The notes under the pieces were generated by a model. The model saw nothing but the letters and a program-made list of their open reading frames with translations. It was not told where the DNA came from and did not search any database. From the NCBI GenBank assembly GCA_900696485.1, contig CAADGG010000027.1:1-64000 (forward strand): a stretch of DNA of 64,000 bases. The letters run 5' to 3'. This document shows positions 1-7,974 of this stretch, piece by piece. This stretch comes from an uncultured Pseudomonadota bacterium. GTDB taxonomy: Bacteria; Myxococcota_A; UBA9160; PR03. How positions within the stretch are numbered: the stretch's first letter is position 1; every line of letters starts with the position of its first letter. The position numbers were made by a program, and so were the translations under genes.

Positions 1-174
1 CACCCTGCGCCGATGTCCTCGGCGGACGAGCTTCGGCGCTGCGTACGGGTTTGGTACGGCCGCCTCCGGATTACGGCTCCGGGTGTGCTCCTCCCACCCG
101 GCGATGCGCGTTCGCCAGTGGCCGATTCTCGGCAAGCCTGTGAGCGTGGGTTCGGGGTCGCGCCGAGCGTCCGC

Positions 175-1341
175 TCAGCGCGGCCGCACGCGCCGGTCCC
201 GGCCCGGAGCGATCTCGCCGAGCACGGCGGCGCGCTGTGCGCCGGTGCAGCGCGGCAGATGGTTCGGCAGCCCGAGCAGCGTATTGCGGCCGAGCAGCGA
301 GAAGGCCATCGCCTCGGCGGCGCCCGCTGGGACGCCGGCGCTGTCGAAGGATTCGACGGGAACCCCGGGGAGCCGCGTGCGCAGCGCATCCATCAACGCC
401 AGGTTGCGCGCACCGCCACCGCCGACGAGCAGCCGATGCAAGGCGCCCTCGCCGCCACAGAAATCGTGCGCTGCGCGCGCGACGCTGGCCGCGGTGAACG
501 CGACCAGCGTGGCGAGGAGATCATCGATCGGGCGTCCATCGCTTCGCGCGCGCGCGACGAGCGCCTCCGCCTGCTCGAGTCCATAGCGCTCGCGGCCGGT
601 CGACTTGGGCGGCGGGCGGCGCAGGAACTCGTCGTCGAGCAGCTCGGCGAGCAGCGCCTCGTCGAGCTGACCGCGGCGGGCACGGCTCCCCTCGCTGTCG
701 AAGCGTTCCCGCCCTCCGCTCATGCCGCGCACGACTCCGTCCAGCAGGACGTTGCCCGGCCCGACGTCGAAGGCCGCCACGGCGTCGGGGCTGCATCCGC
801 GCGGCAGCCAGGTGACGTTGGCGATTCCGCCGAGGTTCAGGACCAGGCGGCTCTCCTCGGCATCCCCGAAGACCGCGTGGTGGAAGAACGGCGCCAGCGG
901 TGCGCCTGCCCCCCCGGCCGCCAGGTCGCGCGATCGGAAATCGCCGACCGTCGTGACACCGGTCCGCTCCGCGATGCGGGAGGGATCTCCGATCTGGAGG
1001 GAACTGCCGAGCTCCGGATGATGAGCCACGGTCTGGCCGTGAGAGGCGATTGCATCGATGGCTTCGAGTCCGACGCCGGCCTCGCGCGCCACGGCGGCGG
1101 CCGAGGCGGCAAACCGTTCCGCCAGCAGAACGTCGAGGGCCAGCAGCTCGCGCAGGACCTCGGCACCGGCAAGTCGCCCGGCCGCCAAGGCATGGATCCG
1201 GTCCTGCAGTTCCGGCTCGAACGGATCCTCGCGAAAGCCCTCCAGACGAAACGGACGGACCGCGCCGTCGTCCGGCCATTCGACCAGAGCGGCATCGACA
1301 CCATCCGCCGAAGTCCCCGCCATGAGTCCGATCACGCGCAT
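175..1341 (-). CDS. anmK: Anhydro-N-acetylmuramic acid kinase
   Basis: Phosphorylates and opens 1,6-anhydro-MurNAc released during peptidoglycan turnover, giving MurNAc-6-phosphate for recycling in the cytoplasm. The 388-residue product has the family's N-terminal GLMAGTSADGVD nucleotide-binding motif, ASHGQT, NLGGIANVT and FDVGPGN, and matches the usual family length. I start at the ATG directly before RVIGLMAG, because the longer in-frame reading adds 46 residues with no family resemblance. No strong Shine-Dalgarno is visible. It stands alone, divergent from the small membrane protein gene at 1456. The 174 bases downstream hold no gene I recognise. The family assignment is secure; the recycling role is family knowledge. 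Confidence 0.93.
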   Translation of the reverse strand: MRVIGLMAGTSADGVDAALVEWPDDGAVRPFRLEGFREDPFEPELQDRIHALAAGRLAGAEVLRELLALDVLLAERFAASAAAVAREAGVGLEAIDAIASHGQTVAHHPELGSSLQIGDPSRIAERTGVTTVGDFRSRDLAAGGAGAPLAPFFHHAVFGDAEESRLVLNLGGIANVTWLPRGCSPDAVAAFDVGPGNVLLDGVVRGMSGGRERFDSEGSRARRGQLDEALLAELLDDEFLRRPPPKSTGRERYGLEQAEALVARARSDGRPIDDLLATLVAFTAASVARAAHDFCGGEGALHRLLVGGGGARNLALMDALRTRLPGVPVESFDSAGVPAGAAEAMAFSLLGRNTLLGLPNHLPRCTGAQRAAVLGEIAPGRDRRVRPR

Positions 1342-1378
1342 CGGGCGAGGATAGGGTTCCTGCCTTTCCGCGCTCGGA

Positions 1379-1407
1379 TTGACACCCGAGGCACCGGCCT
1401 TCATCAT
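1379..1407 (+). promoter_or_regulatory. Candidate housekeeping promoter for the 1456 gene
   Basis: TTGACA (1379-1384) is followed after 17 bp by CATCAT (1402-1407), six and four matches to the sigma70 -35 and -10 hexamers. Transcription would begin near 1414, about 40 bases before the ATG at 1456, and could continue into the glycosyltransferase genes. It is a sequence match only. Confidence 0.4.
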
Positions 1408-1455
1408 GCTGCCCCGCGCTCGTGTCCGATCCTTCTTCCCGACCGGGAGCCCCCC

Positions 1456-1719
1456 ATGACCGATTCTTCGCGCCAGCAAGGCGGTCTGATCTGCATCGGC
1501 GCCGGCATCGCCGCGCTGCTCTTCCTCCTCGGCGTGCTGAACGGGAGCTACCTCGCGCTCGCCATCCCCGTGACGATCGTGACGCTGTTCGCGCTGGGAC
1601 TCGTCTTCTGGGTGGGCTGGACCATCTACACCGTCCAGGTCGAACCGGAGCGTGACGAGCCGCCCCCGCCCAGCACCGTCCCGCCGAGCCCTCCGTCGTC
1701 GCCGAGCGCCTCGAACTAG
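1456..1719 (+). CDS. Small two-pass membrane protein of unknown function
   Basis: An 87-residue protein with two predicted membrane helices (about residues 9-30 and 34-58), a short polar N terminus starting MTDSSRQQ, and a proline/serine-rich tail of about 25 residues. I recognise no family. The ATG is preceded by GGGAG at good spacing, and a candidate promoter lies upstream at 1379. It ends 14 bases before the first glycosyltransferase gene, so the two may be cotranscribed. A helper role in envelope glycan assembly is possible but rests only on position. Confidence 0.7.
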   Translation: MTDSSRQQGGLICIGAGIAALLFLLGVLNGSYLALAIPVTIVTLFALGLVFWVGWTIYTVQVEPERDEPPPPSTVPPSPPSSPSASN

Positions 1720-1733
1720 GGGCCGCGGCCGGC

Positions 1734-2987
1734 ATGCGAATCGCGCTGCTCACCTACCGCGGCAACATGTACTGCGGAGGCCAAGGCATCTACGCGGCCT
1801 ACCTGGCACGCGAGTGGCGGCGCGCCGGCCACGACGTGCACGTGATCGCGAGTCCGCCGCTGCCGACGCTCGACCCGGGCATCCCGCTGCACGTGATCCC
1901 GAACCACAATGTGTTCGGGGTACCGCTCGAAACGCTCGCCCGGCGATCCGATCGCATGGGACTGTTCCAGCCGCTGACGCTGTGGGAAACCGGCGTTTCG
2001 CGGTTCGGGGTCTTCCCGGAGATGCAGACCTTCGGCTTCCGGCTGCTGCGTCGCTGGCGAGCGCTGCAGGAGCGTCACCGATTCGACGTCGTCTTCGACA
2101 ACCAGTCGCTGTCCTGGGGCCTGCTCGGGATCCAGGCCGCCGGCACGCCGGTGGTGTCGGTGATCCACCACCCGCTGCACCTCGACCGCGAGGCGGACTT
2201 CGCGATCGAACCGAGCCTTGCCCGGAAGATCAAACGGACGCTGTACTTCCCACTCCTGATGCAACAGGTCGTCGCCCCGCGGCTGGCCGGTGTCGTGACG
2301 GTGAGCGAGGCCTCGCGCCGCGAGATCGAGCGCTGCTTCGGCATCCCGGAGAAGCGCGTCGAGGTCGTCTACAACGGGACCGACACGGATCTGTTCAAAC
2401 CCAGGCCCGGGCGCGAGATCGAAGCCGATCTGCTCTTCGTCGGCCGGACCGAGGATCGCAAGAAGGGGATCGGCACGCTGCTGCAGGCGCTGGCGCGGCT
2501 TCCCGAGAACGTCACGCTGAAGATCGTCGATGGCCGGATTCCAGACCATGGGCTGGTGCCGCGGCTGATCCGCCGCTACGGACTGGAACGGCGCGTCGTG
2601 ATCCAGAAGCGCTGGCTCGATCTGGAAGAGCTCATCGGCGAGTACTCGACGGCACGGCTCGCCGTCGTCCCGTCGTTCTTCGAAGGCTTCGGCTTCCCGG
2701 CCAGCGAGGCGATGGCCTGTGGCCTGCCCGTCGTAGCCAGTGCGGCCGGCGCGCTGCCCGAAGTGGTCGGCTCCGATGGCCACGCCGGCCGTCTGGTGCC
2801 CCCGCGCGATCCGGCCGCCATGGCCGCCGCGATCGCCGAGTTGCTCGCGGACCCGGTGGGACTTGCGCAGATGGGGCGCCACGCGCGGACTCGCGTCCAG
2901 CACACCTTCCGTTGGCGCGATGCCGCCGCCCAGCTCGTCGGGATCTTCGAGGACGTGCGCCGTGCTGCTCACCGTCGACCTCGATAA
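1734..2987 (+). CDS. GT4-family glycosyltransferase
   Basis: A 417-residue GT-B fold glycosyltransferase that probably transfers an activated sugar onto a surface glycan. The N-terminal domain opens with MRIALLTYRGN and a glycine-rich GGQGIY loop. The C-terminal domain carries the GT4 pattern PSFFEGFGFPASEAMACGLP (around residues 310-330), including the E-x7-E signature that binds the nucleotide-sugar. It has no signal peptide or membrane segment. The N terminus closely resembles that of the GT4 at 3687, so the two look like duplicates around the methyltransferase. The 3' end overlaps the methyltransferase start by 26 bases. Donor and acceptor cannot be told from sequence. Confidence 0.9.
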   Translation: MRIALLTYRGNMYCGGQGIYAAYLAREWRRAGHDVHVIASPPLPTLDPGIPLHVIPNHNVFGVPLETLARRSDRMGLFQPLTLWETGVSRFGVFPEMQTFGFRLLRRWRALQERHRFDVVFDNQSLSWGLLGIQAAGTPVVSVIHHPLHLDREADFAIEPSLARKIKRTLYFPLLMQQVVAPRLAGVVTVSEASRREIERCFGIPEKRVEVVYNGTDTDLFKPRPGREIEADLLFVGRTEDRKKGIGTLLQALARLPENVTLKIVDGRIPDHGLVPRLIRRYGLERRVVIQKRWLDLEELIGEYSTARLAVVPSFFEGFGFPASEAMACGLPVVASAAGALPEVVGSDGHAGRLVPPRDPAAMAAAIAELLADPVGLAQMGRHARTRVQHTFRWRDAAAQLVGIFEDVRRAAHRRPR

Positions 2988-3687
2988 GCTCGGCGTCGCG
3001 CGCGACGACCGGCTGCTCGACGTCGGCTGTGGCGAGGGTCGTCATTGCTTCGGCGCGCTCGAACGAGGCGCGCACGTCGTCGGTCTCGATCTCGACCTCG
3101 CCTCGTTGCGTGCCGGGCATGGTCCGTTGCGGGCGCGGGCGCGCGAGCGGGGCGGCTTCGGCGCCGTCCTGCGTGGAGACGCATTTCGCCTGCCGTTCCG
3201 CAACGACCGCTTCGACCGCGCCATCTGCTCCGAGGTGATGGAGCACGTGCATGACTATCCGGCCGCCATCCGCGAGCTCGCGCGCGTGGTGCGGCCCGGC
3301 GGCACGCTCGCCATCACCGTGCCGACGGCCACCAGCGAGGCCCTCTACCTGCGTCTCGGGGACGACTACTTCGAGTCTCCGGGCGGTCACATCCGGATCT
3401 TCCGACCGCGCGATCTGGCCGATGCGATGCGGTGTGCCGGCTTCCAACCGACCGGACTCGGGTTCGCGCACGGCTTCCATACCCCGTACTGGGTGCTGCG
3501 TTCCGCGGTCGGCCTGCCGCGCTCCGAGCGCAACCCCCTGGTCCAGGCGTATCGCCTGTTCCTGATCCGAGCCACCACGTCCGGCTGGCTCGACCGCTTC
3601 GAGAAGCGCGTGCTCGACTTCCTCTGCCCCAAGAGCCTCGTGCTCTACGCCCAGCGCACGGCGGAGCGCGCCGCAGGGGCCGCGTGA
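2962..3687 (+). CDS. Class I SAM-dependent methyltransferase
   Basis: A 241-residue methyltransferase with motif I DVGCGEGRH (near residue 20), the acidic end of strand beta2 (GLDLDL) and the post-motif ICSEVMEHV. This is the methyltransf_11/25 style that often modifies sugars or lipids. I place the start at GTG 2962, which gives a chain beginning LLTVDLDKLG just before the fold. Earlier in-frame codons lie inside the glycosyltransferase gene. Its TGA overlaps the next ATG by one base (TGATG at 3685), so translational coupling with both glycosyltransferases is likely. A glycan O-methylation role is inferred from position. Confidence 0.85.
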   Translation: MLLTVDLDKLGVARDDRLLDVGCGEGRHCFGALERGAHVVGLDLDLASLRAGHGPLRARARERGGFGAVLRGDAFRLPFRNDRFDRAICSEVMEHVHDYPAAIRELARVVRPGGTLAITVPTATSEALYLRLGDDYFESPGGHIRIFRPRDLADAMRCAGFQPTGLGFAHGFHTPYWVLRSAVGLPRSERNPLVQAYRLFLIRATTSGWLDRFEKRVLDFLCPKSLVLYAQRTAERAAGAA

Positions 3688-5018
3688 TGGACCGACCGCT
3701 GCGGCTCCTGTTCACCTCGTACCGCGGCAACATGCGCTGCGGCGGTCAGGGCGTGTACCTCTGGTTCCTGGGGCGCGAGCTCGCCCGGCTGGGCCACGAG
3801 ATCAGCGTGCTGGTCGGTCCGCCGCTGCCGGATGCGATGCCGTTTGCCCGCGAGGTCCAGGAACTCCCCGATGATCGCTTCTGGGGCAAGTGGTTCGCCC
3901 GCGACCGGTCTGCCTTCTTCCCGCCGGAAGCCCCCTTCGGCGTGCTGACTCCCCTGCGCTTCTGGGAACTCGGCGCGAGTCGCATCGGCTTCTTCCCGGA
4001 GCCGTTCGCCTTCAGCGTGCGGGCGTTTCGGGAGGTCGCGCAGCGGCTCCGCGCCGGGTCCCGCTGGGATCTGGTGCACGACGTGCAGTGCCTCGGCTGG
4101 GGCCTGCTCGGCATCCGCGCGCTCGGACTCCCGGTGGTCGCCACCGTCCACCACCCGCTGACGGTCGATCGGCGCGCGTCCTACCGCCGCGACCGCACGC
4201 TGCGGGAGGCGATCGGAACGAGTGAGTTCCACCCCGTCGGAATGCAGGCCTTCGTCGCGCGCCGACTCGACCGCATCCTCCCCTCGTCGCAGGCCGGCGC
4301 GCATCTGATCCGCCGCGACTTCCGTGTCCGGCCGGAACGGCTGTGCGCGCTCGGCAACGGACTCGACACGGAGCTGTTCTCCCCGGATCCCAACGTCCCG
4401 CGCGAGGCTTCGACGCTTCTGTGCGTAGGACGTGCGTCGGATCCGAACAAGGGCATCCGGGTCCTGATCGAGGCGCTTGCCAAACTGCCGCCGCCGACGC
4501 GCCTCGTCCTGGTCGACGAGGACCACCCCGACCACGAGGGTCGCCGGCTGGCGGAGGCGCTCGGCATCGGCGAGCGGCTCCAGATCCTCGGGCGTATCGA
4601 GACGCCCGACCTGGTGCGGCGCTATCGGAGCGCCACGCTGGTGGTGGTGCCATCGCTGTACGAAGGGTTCGGGCTGCCGGCAGTCGAGGCCATGGCGTGC
4701 GGAACGCCGGTCGTCGCCTCGGCGGCCGGCGCGCTGCCGGAGGTCCTGCGCGCCACGGGCGGCGGGATCCTGGTCCCCAAAGGCGATGCCGAGGCCCTGG
4801 CCCGAGCGCTCGCATCGCTGCTCGAGCGGCCCGAACAGCGCTCTCGCCTCGGCGCCGCCGGCCGGAAGGGCGTCGTGGCCGCCTATTCCTGGGCGGGCAT
4901 CGCCGCCCACACGGCAGACGTCTACCGCGCCGTCCTCGCCGAGCGGCGCGGGCGACCCGCCAGCACGATCACGTCCGCCCACTCCGGCGCGCGACGCGCC
5001 AGGCTGTCGAGGGCCTGA
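3687..5018 (+). CDS. GT4-family glycosyltransferase (paralogue of the 1734 gene)
   Basis: A 443-residue GT-B glycosyltransferase. Like its upstream neighbour it begins with a TSYRGNMRCGGQGVY loop, and it carries the donor-site pattern PSLYEGFGLPAVEAMACGTP (E-x7-E) in the C-terminal domain. The start is the ATG overlapping the methyltransferase stop. The shared N-terminal loops, the VxGPPLP/VIASPPLP motif and the spacing indicate gene duplication followed by divergence, so the pair may act in sequence on the same chain. Its last 97 bases overlap, tail to tail, the opposite-strand methyltransferase ending at 4922. Confidence 0.9.
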   Translation: MDRPLRLLFTSYRGNMRCGGQGVYLWFLGRELARLGHEISVLVGPPLPDAMPFAREVQELPDDRFWGKWFARDRSAFFPPEAPFGVLTPLRFWELGASRIGFFPEPFAFSVRAFREVAQRLRAGSRWDLVHDVQCLGWGLLGIRALGLPVVATVHHPLTVDRRASYRRDRTLREAIGTSEFHPVGMQAFVARRLDRILPSSQAGAHLIRRDFRVRPERLCALGNGLDTELFSPDPNVPREASTLLCVGRASDPNKGIRVLIEALAKLPPPTRLVLVDEDHPDHEGRRLAEALGIGERLQILGRIETPDLVRRYRSATLVVVPSLYEGFGLPAVEAMACGTPVVASAAGALPEVLRATGGGILVPKGDAEALARALASLLERPEQRSRLGAAGRKGVVAAYSWAGIAAHTADVYRAVLAERRGRPASTITSAHSGARRARLSRA

Positions 5019-5716
5019 AGCGCTCCACGAGCCACGGCGCCGGGAAGCTTGCCCACCCCGCGCGACCAGACCGGGACCCCCCAGCCCAGCGAGATCCCGC
5101 GCACCACCTCGAGATCGAGAAAGCGCGACGCCTGCGCCCGCATCAGTCCGAGGTCGTAGCGCGTGAAGTGATCCGCCGGGACGTCGTAGTGCCGTCGGCC
5201 GCGACGCGCGCTCGCGCCGGGAATGCCCTCACGGAGGCTGTCCTGGGCGCGGGCGAGACGGCAGGCGAGCGATTCGAAGTTCGCAATGGACAGCACGACG
5301 CGCCCCTCTGGACGTGTGACGCGCGCCATCTCCTCGATGGCGATCTCCGGCCGATCGAAGTGGTCGATGGCCCCCTTGCACAGCGCGGCATCGAAGCTGC
5401 CGGAGCGGAACGGCAACGCGTCCGACCAGCCGCGCAACCAGAGGGGCCGGGGCCCCTCGCGCTTCGACGCGACCAGTTGCGCCCATGCCGTCATCCGGGC
5501 CGACGGCTCGCAGGCCACGACGGAAGCGCCCGTTTCGACCAGGGCGACGGCGTCCTGTCCGAAGCCCGCCGCCACGTCGAGGATCCGGCGCCCGGGTCCC
5601 CCGCCGGCCAGCGCCAGTGTCTCCGCCGTCATGCGATCGAACAGATACTGGCTGTCCCGCGTCGTTCCCGTCGGGATGACGTCGTTCATGTCGCGATCGA
5701 GGTCGACGACTCGCAT
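4922..5716 (-). CDS. Class I SAM-dependent methyltransferase
   Basis: A 264-residue methyltransferase with motif I ILDVAAGFGQDA, acidic strand 2 (VVACEPS), ALCKGAIDHF after strand 4, and EMARVTRPEGRVV. These are the standard landmarks of ubiquinone/menaquinone-type and small-molecule methyltransferases. The start MRVVDLDRDMNDV is the first in-frame ATG. It converges on the GT4 gene and shares 97 bases with its 3' end, so both reading frames are constrained there. The substrate is unknown. A sugar or lipid attached to the neighbouring glycan is one possibility. Confidence 0.82.
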   Translation of the reverse strand: MRVVDLDRDMNDVIPTGTTRDSQYLFDRMTAETLALAGGGPGRRILDVAAGFGQDAVALVETGASVVACEPSARMTAWAQLVASKREGPRPLWLRGWSDALPFRSGSFDAALCKGAIDHFDRPEIAIEEMARVTRPEGRVVLSIANFESLACRLARAQDSLREGIPGASARRGRRHYDVPADHFTRYDLGLMRAQASRFLDLEVVRGISLGWGVPVWSRGVGKLPGAVARGALQALDSLARRAPEWADVIVLAGRPRRSARTAR

Positions 5717-5791
5717 GGGCGGCGGAAGATAAGGGACGAATCGAAGCGGCCAAGGGGCCGTCGGGGAACTGCGACTGCCGGACGCGGTCGA

Positions 5792-6112
5792 TCAGAAGCG
5801 TCCGCCGACGAAGTTCTCCAACAGCTCCGCGAGGCCCGGGTCGATGCCTTCGAAGCGGACTCCGACCCGGAGGCTCTGGGGATTGCACCACATGATCCGA
5901 CCCTCGAGCTCGAGCGGGAGCGAGATGCCCGGGAGCGAGAACTCGCTGAGGACGGCCCCCCCGATCGGCGGCAGCTCGCCCGGAAGCTCGACTCCGATCC
6001 CGCCCGCGGACAGGTCGCGGCCGGTCCCGAGCCGGCGAAGCCCGTCGACGGTGATTTCGACCCATCCGGAGAACGGGGCACGCGGCAATCGTTGCAGTTC
6101 GTCGACGGACAC
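5792..6112 (-). CDS. PilZ-domain protein
   Basis: A 106-residue single-domain protein. It has the PilZ D-x-S-x-x-G box as RDLSAGGIGVEL (about residues 33-44), then alternating strands ending in RIMWCNPQSLRVGVRFEG, a common PilZ ending. PilZ domains bind cyclic di-GMP through this box plus an upstream RxxxR. Here the N terminus shows only R-L-P-R (RxxR), so binding may be weak or absent. Start at GTG 6112 is supported by a GAGGAG Shine-Dalgarno four bases upstream. It is divergent from the membrane coiled-coil gene at 6338, with 225 bases between. Confidence 0.72.
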   Translation of the reverse strand: MSVDELQRLPRAPFSGWVEITVDGLRRLGTGRDLSAGGIGVELPGELPPIGGAVLSEFSLPGISLPLELEGRIMWCNPQSLRVGVRFEGIDPGLAELLENFVGGRF

Positions 6113-6337
6113 CGGACTCCTCGGAATCAAGGGTGGAAGAAACGGCGGCGGCAAAGCATCGGAGATTCCGATTCGCCCGCGCCGGGCTGCGCGGACCGGA
6201 CTCCCGGACGGAACCAGATGCAAGATCCGTGCAGAGACCTGCCGGCGCACGATTCCGGTGGGAACGCCCCAACCCCGGGGCGTCCCACGCTTTCTCGGGC
6301 TTGGGATCCGATCGCTTCGGATTATGCTGTCGGGTTG

Positions 6338-7594
6338 ATGGGCAAATCGATTCCATTCAACGGAACTGCACTTCCGCCGCTTCCCGGACGCGGGGGCGCG
6401 ACGCTCGACCGTCTCGCCTCGTTCCGGCTCACGTACGTCGCGATCTTCGGGTTCATCCTGCTCTACGTGTTCACGGTGAAGGCCGTGGAGCAGGCCCTCG
6501 GCACAGCCTTCCAGGCACGGATCGCCGAAGCCGTCCGGATCGATCCCGCCACCCGCGATCCGGTCGAACAGATCCATGAACGCGTCGATGGTGTCGTGAG
6601 GAACTCGTTCTGGACGCGCGTCGGGGGAGTGCGCGTGCTTCCGATCGTCGTCGCGGCGGACGGCATGACTCCGCTCTATCTGGGAGGTCGCCCGATCCCT
6701 GCGCCGATCGACAGCGACGCGCTCGACGCCTCGGCCCGGCTGCTTCCCACGAGCGCCGAGGTCGTCGTGTCCATCCCGCACAACTCGCTGACCGCCAACG
6801 CCATTCTCGTCGTCTATGCCGCCCTGCTGATCCAGACCCTCTTCCTCTACGAACGCCGGCGGAGCCGACTCGAAGAAGCCCGCCTCGCCGACGCCCGGGC
6901 AGCGCGCGAGGAAACCGCCGCCCGCGCGGCCCGGATCGAGACGGAGCTGGAGGCGCTGAGCCGCCAGGTCGACGATCGCGTCGAGGCGGAAGTGGCGACC
7001 GAGATCGAATCCGTGCGCCGCGAGCGCACGCGGCTGCAAGAGGAACTCGCAAGCCTGGCCCGCCGCGAGGATGCGCTGCGCGCGCAGTCCGGGCGCCTGC
7101 AGGAGACGATCGAGAGCGAGCGTCAGACCCTCGAGGCGATGCTCGACGAGGCGCTCGGCGATCTCGCGCGCAAGGACGAAGAGCTGCGCGGGCTCGCGGA
7201 CAAGCTGCAACGCAGCACCCCGGGCCGCAGCGCGACGACGACGCCTCGCGCGCGGGACGTGGACCTGCTCGGAACCCGGCTGCGCGCGCTCTACAAGAAT
7301 CTCGAGTTCGATGAGCATGCGATCCGGGGTCTCATCGGGCTCGCCGACGAAGCGATGAAACTGCGCGCCGAGGAGTCGATCAAGCGCCTCGATGTCGATG
7401 TCGAGACGGCGGCGGTCCGGCGCAAGGTCGGCGGCCTGCCGTCGCACCTGACGATCTTCGAACTGGGCTTCGGCGGCAAGGGGCGGGTCTACTACACGTC
7501 GGGAAGCCAACGGCGCTTCCGGGTCCTCGCGATCGGCGCCAAGAACAGCCAGAAGACCGACCTCGAGTATCTGAGCCGGCTGCCGCGGGAGTAG
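6338..7594 (+). CDS. Membrane coiled-coil protein with C-terminal RelE/HigB-like domain
   Basis: A 418-residue protein of unusual layout. A cytoplasmic N terminus (1-30) leads to membrane helix 1 (31-51), an extracytoplasmic loop of about 100 residues, membrane helix 2 (152-171), and a long charged coiled coil (172-292). The C-terminal domain (about 310-418) ends KVGGLPSHLTIFELGFGG, then KGRVYYTSG and VLAIGAKNSQKTDLEYL. That ending has the look of RelE/HigB/Gp49-type toxins: inhibitory strand, RVYYT strand, then a K-N-x-Q-K-x-D-L helix. No antitoxin-like gene is adjacent. Start is ATG 6338, with TTG immediately before as an alternative. The layout is read directly; the RelE relationship is my pattern judgement. 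Confidence 0.7.
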   Translation: MGKSIPFNGTALPPLPGRGGATLDRLASFRLTYVAIFGFILLYVFTVKAVEQALGTAFQARIAEAVRIDPATRDPVEQIHERVDGVVRNSFWTRVGGVRVLPIVVAADGMTPLYLGGRPIPAPIDSDALDASARLLPTSAEVVVSIPHNSLTANAILVVYAALLIQTLFLYERRRSRLEEARLADARAAREETAARAARIETELEALSRQVDDRVEAEVATEIESVRRERTRLQEELASLARREDALRAQSGRLQETIESERQTLEAMLDEALGDLARKDEELRGLADKLQRSTPGRSATTTPRARDVDLLGTRLRALYKNLEFDEHAIRGLIGLADEAMKLRAEESIKRLDVDVETAAVRRKVGGLPSHLTIFELGFGGKGRVYYTSGSQRRFRVLAIGAKNSQKTDLEYLSRLPRE

Positions 7595-7596
7595 CC

Positions 7597-7974
7597 TCAG
7601 GCCCCGAGCGCTTCGCGCAAAAGCGCCCGGAGCGCGGTGTCGTCCCAGGGCTTCGGAATCAGCGCATGGACGCCGATCGCAGCCAGCCGCTCGGCCGAGA
7701 TCTCGTCGGGCCAGCCGCTGATCAGGAAGCGCACCGTGCTCGGCTGGATGCCGGCGGCCGCTTCGAGGAGCCGGAGCCCGCTGGCGCCGCGCATCTTGTG
7801 GTCCGAGAGCAGCGCCTCGATCCGCTCGCCCGCCAGCCAGCGAAGCGCCTCGTCGGGCTGCGAGGTCGCGAGAATCCGCCAGCCCTCGCGGCGAAGACAG
7901 CGGCGCAGCGCGGACAGGATGCGCGGCTCGTCGTCGACGATCAGCAGCGTCGGCGTCCGGGCCGGATCGCTCAC
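7597..7974 (-). CDS. Single-domain response regulator
   Basis: A 125-residue stand-alone receiver domain. It has the acidic pair at VDDEP (14-15), phosphoacceptor D58 in LLSDHKM, the Ser of LISGW, and the conserved lysine K108 in LIPKPW. This variant is common in RpfG- or HD-GYP-associated receivers, but no output domain follows. The GTG start overlaps the histidine kinase stop in a GTGA junction, so kinase and receiver should be made together and probably form a phosphotransfer pair. Confidence 0.9.
   Translation of the reverse strand: MSDPARTPTLLIVDDEPRILSALRRCLRREGWRILATSQPDEALRWLAGERIEALLSDHKMRGASGLRLLEAAAGIQPSTVRFLISGWPDEISAERLAAIGVHALIPKPWDDTALRALLREALGA

Noticed and set aside
13-1719. 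A long plus-strand frame across anmK
   Set aside because: It is the complement shadow of the kinase gene. Only its final 87 codons, from ATG 1456, look like a real small membrane protein.
6301-6328. Promoter TTGGGA-16-TATGCT before the membrane RelE-like gene
   Set aside because: The -10 would end only about ten bases before the start codon, leaving almost no leader, and the -35 match is poor.
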